Source: Verrucomicrobiota bacterium
Lineage (GTDB): Bacteria; Verrucomicrobiota; Verrucomicrobiia; Limisphaerales; J093
Length of the DNA: 55,697 nucleotides
Assembly: GCA_029556615.1 (NCBI GenBank)
Contig: JAKQDD010000188.1
Coordinates: forward strand, 1-55,697
Direction: 5' to 3'
The translations under genes were made by a program, and so were the position numbers. A model generated the notes under the pieces. The model did no database searches. It was not told the origin of the DNA and saw nothing but the letters and a program-made list of their open reading frames with translations. Positions within the stretch are counted from its first letter, which is position 1. Each line of letters starts with the position of its first letter. Shown in pieces: positions 1-6,864 of the stretch.

Positions 1-360
1 GCTGCGCCAACCGGCGTCCGGATGCCCCACGAACAAAAAGTTCTTCTTTCCGACCGCGGTCGGTCTGATGGCATTTTCGATGGCGTTGGAATCGATCTCC
101 ACCTCGCCCTGCTCGACGTAGCCGGTCAACTGCGGCCACAGCTCCAGCGTGTAGTGGATGGCTTTGCCCAGCAGGCTCTGCGGGAGCAGCCCCGGGGCAA
201 TCCGGTCCATGGCCTTCTTGATCCGGGAGAGGATCATGCCCGCCTCGGCAGCTCGGGCCGCCTGCCGCAACCGTGGACCGGCCTGGCCTTGCCGCAAGCG
301 CTTCTCCAGGGCGTAGAGCAGAGCGATCTGCTTGAGAAACCAGGCCGTGGTCAACGACAT
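1..360 (-). pseudogene. IS66-family transposase, C-terminal fragment (runs off left edge)
   Basis: The minus strand is open from about 360 to the window edge and encodes about 120 residues of the C-terminal part of an IS66-type DDE transposase. Visible hallmarks are WFLKQIALLYALEKRLR, then QSLLGKAIHYTLELW, then the signature EIDSNAIENAIRPTAVGKKN followed by LFVGHPDAGW, which contains the last acidic residue of the DDE triad. A complete IS66 TnpC is about 500 residues, so roughly the first two thirds is missing. Homology begins almost exactly where an unrelated membrane-protein frame ends (351-360). I read this as a transposase relic left by recombination. No terminal inverted repeat is visible inside the window. 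Confidence 0.85.
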
Positions 361-578
361 TGATTTTTCCCCAGCCCGGGAATGTCGTTATTTGTCGCCG
401 GGTCGAAGCATACGATGCGCCAAATGCCCCAAGCGCAGACGGCGAGGAAGGGGTAACCAAATGCCCGGAGACTCTGACCTGGACGGAGAAACCAAGGATG
501 GACAAGAACCAGCAATGCGATACTGCCCTGAAGGACGTAATCGATGATGGGAAGAAGCATAAACGGAGAAGGCGTCAA
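351..578 (-). pseudogene. Small membrane protein, 3' end replaced by IS66 relic
   Basis: A 75-residue frame with two hydrophobic stretches (about residues 12-30 and 38-56) ends in a short FDPATNNDIPGLGKNQCR tail. The WR.xxFDPxTxxDxPGLG pattern resembles small multi-pass membrane proteins that normally continue into at least one more helix after the glycine. Here the frame runs into a stop at 351-353, where the IS66 homology begins, so the last helix was probably lost. Function unknown. It lies 94 bp downstream of another small membrane protein on the same strand, which suggests a former two-gene unit. The truncation is inference from the abrupt end and the IS66 junction. Confidence 0.5.
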
Positions 579-672
579 CGCTCCGGCTCAGGCACGCCGG
601 GCCAACGATGTTCGATTGTCAACAGAGACGCGATCCCGGCGTTCGGTGCAGCCGGCTTGTTCGATGGCCTGT

Positions 673-1041
673 TCACATCACGACGATCAGCATCGCCAGC
701 GACAAAAGGCTAAACGGCAAGCACACCCAGCGCATCCAACGTGGCCGCCCCCAAAATGCCCAGATGCCGAATGCAACCGACAACAATGCCGTCAGGTGGT
801 AGACCTCAAGGTATCCGAGTAGCCGAAAGAGATCGTGCTTCATCGGGTCCTGCAACGATGAATAGTTGTGGCTGATGATCTGCCAATGTAAGAGGCCATA
901 CGCTTGAAGCAGAACGGCCGAGAGCGCGCACAAACACACGCAGGCCGCGGCTGCCGGCCACGCGGAGCGAGCAGAGGCAATGCCGGATTGCACTTCGGGT
1001 ACTTGGGACTTGTCGGTTTCGGATGTCACGGTCTCAGTCAT
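673..1041 (-). CDS. Small integral membrane protein, unknown function
   Basis: A 122-residue frame with a polar N-terminus (about 30 residues, rich in Thr/Ser/Glu) and three predicted membrane helices (about residues 30-50, 80-95 and 100-121). The protein ends right after the last helix. I do not recognise the family. It precedes the truncated membrane-protein gene at 351-578 and could be co-transcribed with it. Codon use matches the rest of the window. No catalytic motif is visible. The 212 bases upstream (1042-1253) hold no gene I can support. Confidence 0.6.
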   Translation of the reverse strand: MTETVTSETDKSQVPEVQSGIASARSAWPAAAACVCLCALSAVLLQAYGLLHWQIISHNYSSLQDPMKHDLFRLLGYLEVYHLTALLSVAFGIWAFWGRPRWMRWVCLPFSLLSLAMLIVVM

Positions 1042-1253
1042 GGCGCCGGTATGATCGAGCGTTGATTATACGAACCGCCGGTTCGTGTTTTGAACCTCTC
1101 CCGGTCTACCCTCGGCGTATCGGAAGCGGCTTGGTGCAAGACCCATAGGCCCGCCGCGTGCAAAGGCGTCCTGTCTGGCTGCATGGCGGTACGGTAGTTC
1201 CGGGGGACGCCTCAGTGCAAGCTCGACTGACCGCCATGGATCAGGCTGTTAGC

Positions 1254-1817
1254 TCACGCCCCCCGCACCTCCCACACGTACCCGCCGGCGTGGCGCTTGA
1301 TGTGGCCGGTGGCGACGTTCAGGATGAGGTACCCGGTCGGGATCGTGCCCGATGACGGGTCCGCCGTCACCGCCGCCGGCCTGATCTGGATCCAGGTGCC
1401 GGGCGTCCCGGCCCCAGTGCAGCGCCACTCGCCGCCTAGGCCATCCCGCCAGAACTCGGCTGGCGAGGCGCGCGTCAGACCAAGTCGAGTCCTCAGGTCC
1501 GTGAAGAGCCCGGTGTCCCTCCCCACCGCCCGTCCTGCGCCTCGCCACTGTAGAGTCCTCGCCGGAAGGAGGGGAGGCCTGGAACCGGAGATACCGAAAC
1601 TCGAGATGTTCACCGCGTATTGCATGAGGCGAGGACTCTGGGCGAACGTGCCGGCTGTTGGCGGGCCGATGATCGTGGTGGGGACGCCGTTCTGGTACGT
1701 GGCCAGGCGCAGGCCGATCTCTTCGGCGAGAATGGCGAAGTTGTCGGCGGTGAGCTCGCGGAACAGGGCGGCGTTGCTGACGTCGGCGAGGCGCGAGTGC
1801 GAAGGGAGCGTGGACAT
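1254..1817 (-). pseudogene. Phage/GTA-like tail-associated protein interrupted by repeat
   Basis: The frame (187 codons) is a patchwork. The N-terminal about 60 residues (SHSRLADVSNAALF..LAEEIGLRL) look like an ordinary small protein. The middle, roughly residues 60-118, is simply the translation of the family-1 repeat at 1461-1639. The C-terminus (GLGGEWRCTGAGTPGTWIQI, GTIPTGYLILNVATGHIKRH) resembles the end of verrucomicrobial prophage-type tail-associated proteins. The repeat insertion kept the frame open but replaced internal sequence, so the product is probably not functional. It lies downstream on the same strand of a phage tail-protein remnant at 2388-3455. Assignment to a phage remnant rests on that neighbour and on general resemblance. 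Confidence 0.45.
1461..1639 (+). repeat. Family-1 composite repeat, copy 1 (modules A and B)
   Basis: Module A (1461-1547) is bounded by TGGCGAGGCGCG and GCGCCTCGCCA. Module B (1552-1639, 88 bp) is bounded by the 10-bp inverted pair AGAGTCCTCG and CGAGGACTCT. The interior of B starts with GGAAGGAGGGG and is recognisably the same sequence as the copies at 2300, 28467, 32492 and 50709. It lies inside the tail-associated reading frame at 1254-1817 and is translated there. Confidence 0.85.
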
Positions 1818-1911
1818 GGTGGGGGTGTGTTCAAGGGGTTGGGTACAGGGCCTGGATGAGCCGGGTCAGGGCATCGACGGTTTCGGCGACGTTGGTGGCG
1901 CCGTGTTGTCC

Positions 1912-2161
1912 GAGCCCGGATACTCCACGAGCTTCGCGAGGCATCGGTATCCGGGCTGTGGCAAAACCGCGCCAGGACAGGGAGCGGCGAGGGTCATCTC
2001 GTTTCATGCAGGATGCCTCGTTCCCAGGGCTACCCCGCGGGATTCCTCTCTCCGTTCTCGTCTTTGTCGTTGGCGCGGTTTTGCTTTTCTGGCCCGCATC
2101 CGTTCTCCCCCTGGGTGCCCAGGTTGGCAGCCACCCGGAATGGGGAATCGATGCGGGCCAG
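1912..2161. repeat. Three-hairpin structured element (family 2), copy C
   Basis: This is the most diverged copy of the element also found at 9217-9456 and 38066-38305. Three consecutive perfect inverted repeats are visible: 1913-1923 with 1947-1957 (11 bp), 1961-1974 with 2071-2084 (14 bp, GCAAAACCGCGCCA) and 2089-2100 with 2150-2161 (12 bp, CTGGCCCGCATC). Arm sequences differ from the other two copies at paired positions in both arms. It lies between the two phage-tail remnants. The loop-loop complementarity seen in the other two copies is not obvious here. Confidence 0.8.
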
Positions 2162-2209
2162 GCCCAGAGTTCGAGCACGCAGGCGTCGGCGCGGCATTCG
2201 AGGTCCACC

Positions 2210-2387
2210 TAGCGAGGCGCCGCCTCAGACCAAGACAAGTTCTCGGTCTCATGAACCTCCATGCCCCTCTGGACCCTGTGTCCCGCGCCTCGCTACTTCA
2301 GAGTCCTCGACGGAAGGAGGGGAAGCCTGCAACCGGAGGGGCCGAAACTTGGCCTGTTGACCACGAATTCCACAAGCCGAGGACTCT
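2210..2387 (+). repeat. Family-1 composite repeat, copy 2 (modules A and B)
   Basis: Module A (2210-2295) runs from TAGCGAGGCGC to CGCGCCTCGCTA. Module B (2300-2387, 88 bp) runs from AGAGTCCTCG to CGAGGACTCT. The interior resembles copies 4 and 5 most closely, for example the block ending in TTCCACAAG before the right terminus. Its right end is the point where the phage tail-protein homology on the minus strand stops, so it truncates that gene. Confidence 0.88.
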
Positions 2388-3455
2388 GGGGATCGCTCCC
2401 GGCGCGGACCTCGCTGGTGAGGGTCCAATCCAGGATCACGTTCTGGCCGCTTGTGTAGGTCGGGTGCGCGCCGTCGCCGTTGGCGGTCAGGTTGGCCGGG
2501 CCGAGCGGTCGCAGGGACCGGCGCTGGACTGCGTGCGTGATCTTGGAGACGTCCACTAGGCTGACCTCGCGATGCAGCAACCGGGGCTGGACTTTCAAGC
2601 CCACGGACGCCGCGTCCTTGGGCGACGCCCATTCGAGCAGCGGCAGTTCGGCCAACTGAACGCACCAGCACTCGGCGCCGACGTCATGCTGTCCTCGCGT
2701 GGTGCCGAGCTGCGAGCGCAGGACGTTGACCGTGTACCGGCCTGCGCTCACCAGGGTTGGTTCCCAGCCAAGCAGGATCTCATCGCCGATGAAGATCAGG
2801 AACCGGCGCGTGCCGACGCCCTCGTCGAAGGGCATGTCATCGAGGTCGTCGTCGGGGCTCGTGAACGTCACATCGAGGCCGTCCTCGGCGTACAGGAACC
2901 CGGTAGCGTCGAGCGCGGTGTTGAGCGTGCCGCGTCGACCGAACACCTGGCCCTCACCTGCGGTCGCGAAGCTATCGACCGCGCGCTCCCACCAGAGGGT
3001 GAACCCATCCGAAAGCGTCTCGCCCCGGGCGGGCACGACCAGGAGCCGGGGGAGCGTGTCGGCTGTCCAGGCGTAGGGAAGCTCGACCGCGAGCACGTCG
3101 TGGCAGGGGAGCGGAGAGTACTCGGCCGCGACAAGCGCATCATCCGCCGGCACAGGGCAGTCGTTGGCCATCAGATGGGCGGTGTCTTCGCGTACCGTCA
3201 GGAGCACGTTGGGCGACTCCGGGCCGGGGACCTCGACTGCGAGGACGCGGAAGAGGACGGCATCGAGGTCGGAGTTGGCGCAGGTGACGGACACGGTGTC
3301 CCCTGGTCGCAATCCGGCAGCGACGGCCCGCCTTGCCCGCAAGCTGCCTTCGAGCCAGGGCAGGCTGTGGCTCTTGCCGTAGGACGGGCCAGAGCGCTGC
3401 GGGACTGGAGCGAGGGCTACGCTGAGGTTCTGAGGAGGTGGTTCCAATCGTGCTG
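2388..3455 (-). pseudogene. Phage tail tip protein remnant, truncated at both ends
   Basis: About 350 residues resembling a phage/GTA baseplate or tail-tip protein (the group annotated as putative phage tail protein). Recognisable parts are SLPWLEGSLRARRAVAAG, then LRPGDTVSVTCANSDLD, then RFLIFIGDEILLGWEPTL and YTVNVLRSQLGTTRGQH, and finally TSGQNVILDWTLTSEVRAGS just before the break at 2388. Beyond that point the frame only reads through repeat module B and stops near 2293. Upstream of about 3455 the open frame is the antisense of the toxin-antitoxin genes and is not meaningful. A degenerate second copy of the VRRAVAAGFRP segment is visible near 3523-3590, so the 5' side was rearranged too. 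No complete phage module surrounds it. Confidence 0.6.
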
Positions 3456-3643
3456 AGAAGGGCGCAGGCGTTGCACACGGGGGTGCAGGGCAATCAGGGC
3501 CGCGGCCATGGCATCTCCGGTGGCCGAGACCCTGTCCCCTTGGCCGGAACCCGGCCGCGACGGCACGCCGGACCGTCAGTTGGCGCGCTCCGTCGGGGAT
3601 GCGGACCATTGACAACCATTTTGCTTCCATTAAGGTTCTAACC

Positions 3644-3886
3644 GTGAACGTCAGCTTTACGATCAAAGACTGCCCCCGCGAGGTCAAGGCGGCCCTCGAG
3701 CTGTCCGCGCGCCGGAACCGCCGCAGCCAAAACGCCGAGGCGATTATGTGGCTCGAGGAGCGCGCCCGGGCCCTCGGCTCCCGAGTCCGCGAGTCCGAGT
3801 TGCTTCGCCGCATCGAAGCCGTGCCCTGGCAGACCCGCCTGGAACCCGAAGACCAGGAAGCGCTGCGGAAGGCGGGACGAGCATGA
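3644..3886 (+). CDS. FitA/VapB-type ribbon-helix-helix antitoxin
   Basis: An 80-residue protein starting at GTG 3644 (an upstream ATG at 3599 in the same frame would add 15 unlikely residues). The N-terminal VNVSFTIKDCPREVKAALEL followed by SARRNRRSQNAEA is the typical ribbon-helix-helix pattern of FitA-like antitoxins: a short strand, then two helices, with the RS.NAE element in the second helix. The C-terminal half should wrap the toxin. Its TGA overlaps the ATG of the PIN-domain toxin by 4 bases (3883-3886), the usual antitoxin-first arrangement. By family knowledge the complex binds its own promoter and represses it. The pair sits at the broken 5' side of a phage-tail remnant. Confidence 0.85.
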   Translation: MNVSFTIKDCPREVKAALELSARRNRRSQNAEAIMWLEERARALGSRVRESELLRRIEAVPWQTRLEPEDQEALRKAGRA

Positions 3887-4287
3887 TCGTGGTGGATGTC
3901 AGCGTCCTGTTCGGTTTCGTGGTGACCCGGGACGACTACCACCTGCTTGCGGTGGCCGCGCGCGAACGCGACCCGGATTGGCAGGCGCCGCGGCTGTTTC
4001 GCAGCGAATTCCGCAGCATTGCCGCAGGTCACCTTCGGCGCGGTGAAGCGCTGCCGAACGTCCTCGCGGCGACGGCGAACGCCCAGTCGGCGGTGGTGAT
4101 GCACGAGGTGAGCGATCAGGAGGTGTTCGCCGTGGTGCGGGAGAGTTCCCTTTCCGCTTACGACGCGGAGTACGTGGCCCTGGCCCGCCGTCTGGGGGTC
4201 ACCTTAGTCACGACGGATCGGCAGGTTCTCGAACAGTATCCGAACCTCGCGGTGCGCCTGCAGGACTTCGCCCGGCCGGCGGCTTGA
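3883..4287 (+). CDS. PIN-domain toxin (VapC/FitB type ribonuclease)
   Basis: A 134-residue PIN-domain protein. The expected acidic residues are visible: D5 in MIVVDVSVL, a mid-protein acidic residue in FRSEFRSI, D98 in SAYDAEYVALA and D116 in TLVTTDRQVL. Length and motif order match VapC/FitB endoribonucleases, which cleave tRNA or rRNA in a Mg-dependent manner when freed from their antitoxin. The gene follows and overlaps the ribbon-helix-helix antitoxin by 4 bp (ATGA), so translation is probably coupled. The family is clear; the RNA target cannot be told from sequence. Confidence 0.9.
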   Translation: MIVVDVSVLFGFVVTRDDYHLLAVAARERDPDWQAPRLFRSEFRSIAAGHLRRGEALPNVLAATANAQSAVVMHEVSDQEVFAVVRESSLSAYDAEYVALARRLGVTLVTTDRQVLEQYPNLAVRLQDFARPAA

Positions 4288-4300
4288 CGGGGGGCTGAAG

Positions 4301-4472
4301 GTAGCGCGCTACCTGGATTTGAACCCGGTGCGGATCGGGGGCTGGGACTCTCGATGGAGGATCAACGGCGCGCGCAGGCGATGGGGTGTGCGGAACCGGG
4401 GGCGACGCTGGTCGCCCGGCGTTTGAAGATGCTTCGGGAACGCCCAAAGCCGGCCCGGCTCAAGGCCGCGAT
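4301..4472 (+). pseudogene. REP-associated tyrosine transposase (RAYT/IS200-like) relic, frameshifted
   Basis: Reading from 4301 gives VARYLDLNPVRIGGWDSR, the conserved xxYxxLNPVR block of RAYT/IS200-like transposases. After a frameshift near 4350 the neighbouring frame continues with MEDQRRAQAMGCAEPGATLV and ARRLKMLRERPK, which resembles the stretch that follows that block in verrucomicrobial RAYTs. The catalytic Tyr and HuH regions are absent, so this is an inactive fragment. A similar LNPVR relic lies at 6540-6620, on the other side of the WD40 gene. Confidence 0.6.
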
Positions 4473-6506
4473 TTACTCGACGGTCATCGCAATCACGAAC
4501 GGGGCGCCAAGGGTCAGTTCCGAGACAAGGTCGAGAAGGCTGACCTCGAGTTCAGGATGCGGGTTGTCGTAGGTGCGCAGATAAAGGCGGAGGGTGGCAC
4601 CGTAGAGTTCGCTGGAGGCGTTCGCGCCGCTCCAGACCACCATGGCCGAACTCGGCGCGGGTTCAGATGCCTGCGGGAAGTGCCACCAGTCACCCGCGTC
4701 AACGCCGAAGACGATCGGCAACTCGATCTGGCTCTCATCGACATAATGCAGCCGATAGCTCCCCACGCGGGTGCCCCTTTCGAGAATCGCTTTCTTGTCG
4801 GAGAGGACTTGGTTCTGCAGGACCGCGTGGATCACGTGCAGGCGACGGAACGGACGCCCCACCCGGAGCCCCTCGATCGCCTTCGGATACCGCTCGTAAA
4901 GACGGTCGATGAATTGCCAGCTTGGCACCCGCCGCCGCAGCAGAACCACGCCACGCACATCGAACCGCACGCCACCCAAAGCCACGGCCCCGCTCGGCAC
5001 GCCTTCCAGCGTGTCGTCGAACACCAGGTCTGCCACGGTCGGGTGGAACAAGCAGGTCATGAGCCCCGTGTAATGCTCGGTCAGATCGAGTTGTTCGGGC
5101 TTGAGGCTGGGGTCCCTTGGCGGCCAGAGGGTTCGCGCCGGCCTGGGTCGCAGCGGGGGCTCAACGGCGATCGAGGCGGGCTCGATCCGGCGCTCCGCCG
5201 CCAGCCGTTCCCGCCAATAGGCTTCGGCGTACTGTTGCACTCGATGGGAGAGTGGCAGGTTCGAGGGACCCGGGTACTCGGACTCGCGCCAAGGGAACGT
5301 CTCCCACAAACGCGCCGTCTGATCCAGCGAACCGGTCAGCAGCCGCCGACCGTCGGCCGCGAAGGCCGCGATTCCGCAACACGCGTTGTGGCCGCGCAGC
5401 CGGAGCAGCGGCTGCCCACGGTTGGCATCCCAGACCTCGAGTCCGGGCAAGTCGCTCCACCCACTCCCCATCTCGGAGCTGATGACCACGAGGCGCTGGC
5501 CGTCCGGGCTGAAACAGAGCCCCTTGATCCCCTGCCGGGCGGGCCAGGTCCCGAGCGGTTCCCCGTTCCGCGCGTCCCAAAGCTGGATCATGCCATTGGC
5601 CACGGTTGCCAGTCGGCGTCCATCCGGACTGAATTGCACCTCAGGGACATCGGCGAACCCGGTGGGAACCATGAAACGGCATTGGCCTGACCGTGTGTCC
5701 CACACGCGGGCCGTTTGGTCGTAGCTGGCCGTCGCAAGACTCCGCCCGTCCGGACTGAAGGTCGCCCGGTACAGCAAGTTCGAGTGCCCCTGGAACCGGC
5801 GCAGCAATCGGCCCGTGTCAGCCTCCCAGAGCGCTGCTGTGCCATCGAAGCACCCCGTCGCGATCGCGTGCCCGTCCGGACTGTACTCGAGGCCCGACAC
5901 CGTCCGTCGGTGCGCCAGCCAGGAGCGGATTTCGCGGCCGGAGGCCAGTTCCCAGATGCGCACCTGCCGGTCGGTGCCACTTGTGGCCAAGTAGCGATTG
6001 TCCGGACTGAAGGCCGCGCTGTCCACATACTGGAAATCCGGCGCCAACGTCCGCGTCCGCACTCCGCGCTCGGTATCCCAGATCTGGCAGGTGCCATCCA
6101 GGGGCGGCACGGCCGCCCAGTGGCCGTCCCGGCTGAGCGCCGTCGCAAACAGAGGGGTTTCAGCGGACATCAACTCGCGCCCCGGCCGGGCGCTCCAGAT
6201 CTTCACTACGCCATCCATTCCCGCGGTGGCCGCGCGCTGTCCATCCGGCGCGAACGCGATCGCCATCACAATCGACCGATGACCCTGGCAGGTCATGACG
6301 AGTCGGCCCGTGTCGAGTTCGTAGAGTCGGGCTACGGGCTCGTCGTTCAGCGTCGCCACGTACCGCTCGTCCGGGCTGAACACGGCCTTCTGGACGCGGC
6401 CCGGAATGCTGGTTTGAATCTGCCCGCTGGCCACCGCCCTGACCTGCACTTCCCCCGGTTCCCCCTGGTTGCAGAACCACCGACCCGATGGGCTGTACGA
6501 ACTCAT
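4473..6506 (-). CDS. WD40-repeat protein with C-terminal sandwich domain (possibly N-truncated kinase-WD40 protein)
   Basis: A 677-residue protein. Residues about 1-415 are WD40 repeats, with recurring FSPDGRxLAT and xVRIWE/ARVWDT strands. Residues about 470-677 form the domain that often closes verrucomicrobial and planctomycetal Ser/Thr-kinase-WD40 proteins: GVRFDVRGVVLLRR, then GLRVGRPFRRLHVIHAVLQN, GSYRLHYVDESQIELPIVFG, WWHFP and a final LTLGAPFVIAMTVE. The protein begins abruptly inside a repeat (MSSYSPSGRWF), with an in-frame TGA only two codons upstream and a RAYT-like relic beyond. Homologues commonly carry a kinase in front, so the 5' part was probably lost. No signal peptide is seen. 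Probably a scaffold or decayed signalling protein. Confidence 0.8.
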   Translation of the reverse strand: MSSYSPSGRWFCNQGEPGEVQVRAVASGQIQTSIPGRVQKAVFSPDERYVATLNDEPVARLYELDTGRLVMTCQGHRSIVMAIAFAPDGQRAATAGMDGVVKIWSARPGRELMSAETPLFATALSRDGHWAAVPPLDGTCQIWDTERGVRTRTLAPDFQYVDSAAFSPDNRYLATSGTDRQVRIWELASGREIRSWLAHRRTVSGLEYSPDGHAIATGCFDGTAALWEADTGRLLRRFQGHSNLLYRATFSPDGRSLATASYDQTARVWDTRSGQCRFMVPTGFADVPEVQFSPDGRRLATVANGMIQLWDARNGEPLGTWPARQGIKGLCFSPDGQRLVVISSEMGSGWSDLPGLEVWDANRGQPLLRLRGHNACCGIAAFAADGRRLLTGSLDQTARLWETFPWRESEYPGPSNLPLSHRVQQYAEAYWRERLAAERRIEPASIAVEPPLRPRPARTLWPPRDPSLKPEQLDLTEHYTGLMTCLFHPTVADLVFDDTLEGVPSGAVALGGVRFDVRGVVLLRRRVPSWQFIDRLYERYPKAIEGLRVGRPFRRLHVIHAVLQNQVLSDKKAILERGTRVGSYRLHYVDESQIELPIVFGVDAGDWWHFPQASEPAPSSAMVVWSGANASSELYGATLRLYLRTYDNPHPELEVSLLDLVSELTLGAPFVIAMTVE

Positions 6507-6864
6507 TTGGAGTCACATCTTCATAATTGACATTTATGGGGAGGGCCAATGGCTGCGGCATGTGCATTTGAATCCGGTGCGGGTAGTTTGGCCGGATTGG
6601 CCAAACGCACATCTCGTCCCTGGCGGGCGGTTGGTATCACGGCAGTGCCCGCGGCAATCACCGGAGAGCGATTTGCCGGGACGATGGCGATCGGCGGCAC
6701 TGCCCGGGACTGCTGGCCGGGAGGTTCCTGCGATACCGCGTCCGGCTGCATGGGATCGTGCTGAACAGCGGTGGGTCGGAGACCGCACGGAGAGGGTGCG
6801 AATGCGGCAGGCGCATGAATAGTAGAAGTGTGAGATGTGACCCTAATTAGGCCAGTGACGGGAG
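6507..6864 (+). pseudogene. RAYT-like relic in the gap between the WD40 gene and feoB
   Basis: This 358-bp gap has no intact gene. Near 6546-6600 the plus strand reads QWLRHVHLNPVRVVWPDW, the LNPVR block of RAYT/IS200-like transposases, and then diverges. Together with the relic at 4301-4472 it brackets the WD40 gene. Beyond 6620 I see only low-complexity open frames that match nothing I know. Confidence 0.4.

Noticed and set aside
1297..2559. A 420-codon plus-strand open frame over the repeat cluster.
   Set aside because: It crosses two family-1 copies and the structured element and runs antisense to the phage remnants; no recognisable domain.
3456..4104. The 5' extension of the minus-strand tail-protein frame up to 4104.
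   Set aside because: It is antisense to the toxin-antitoxin pair and shows no tail-protein homology; only 2388-3455 resembles one.
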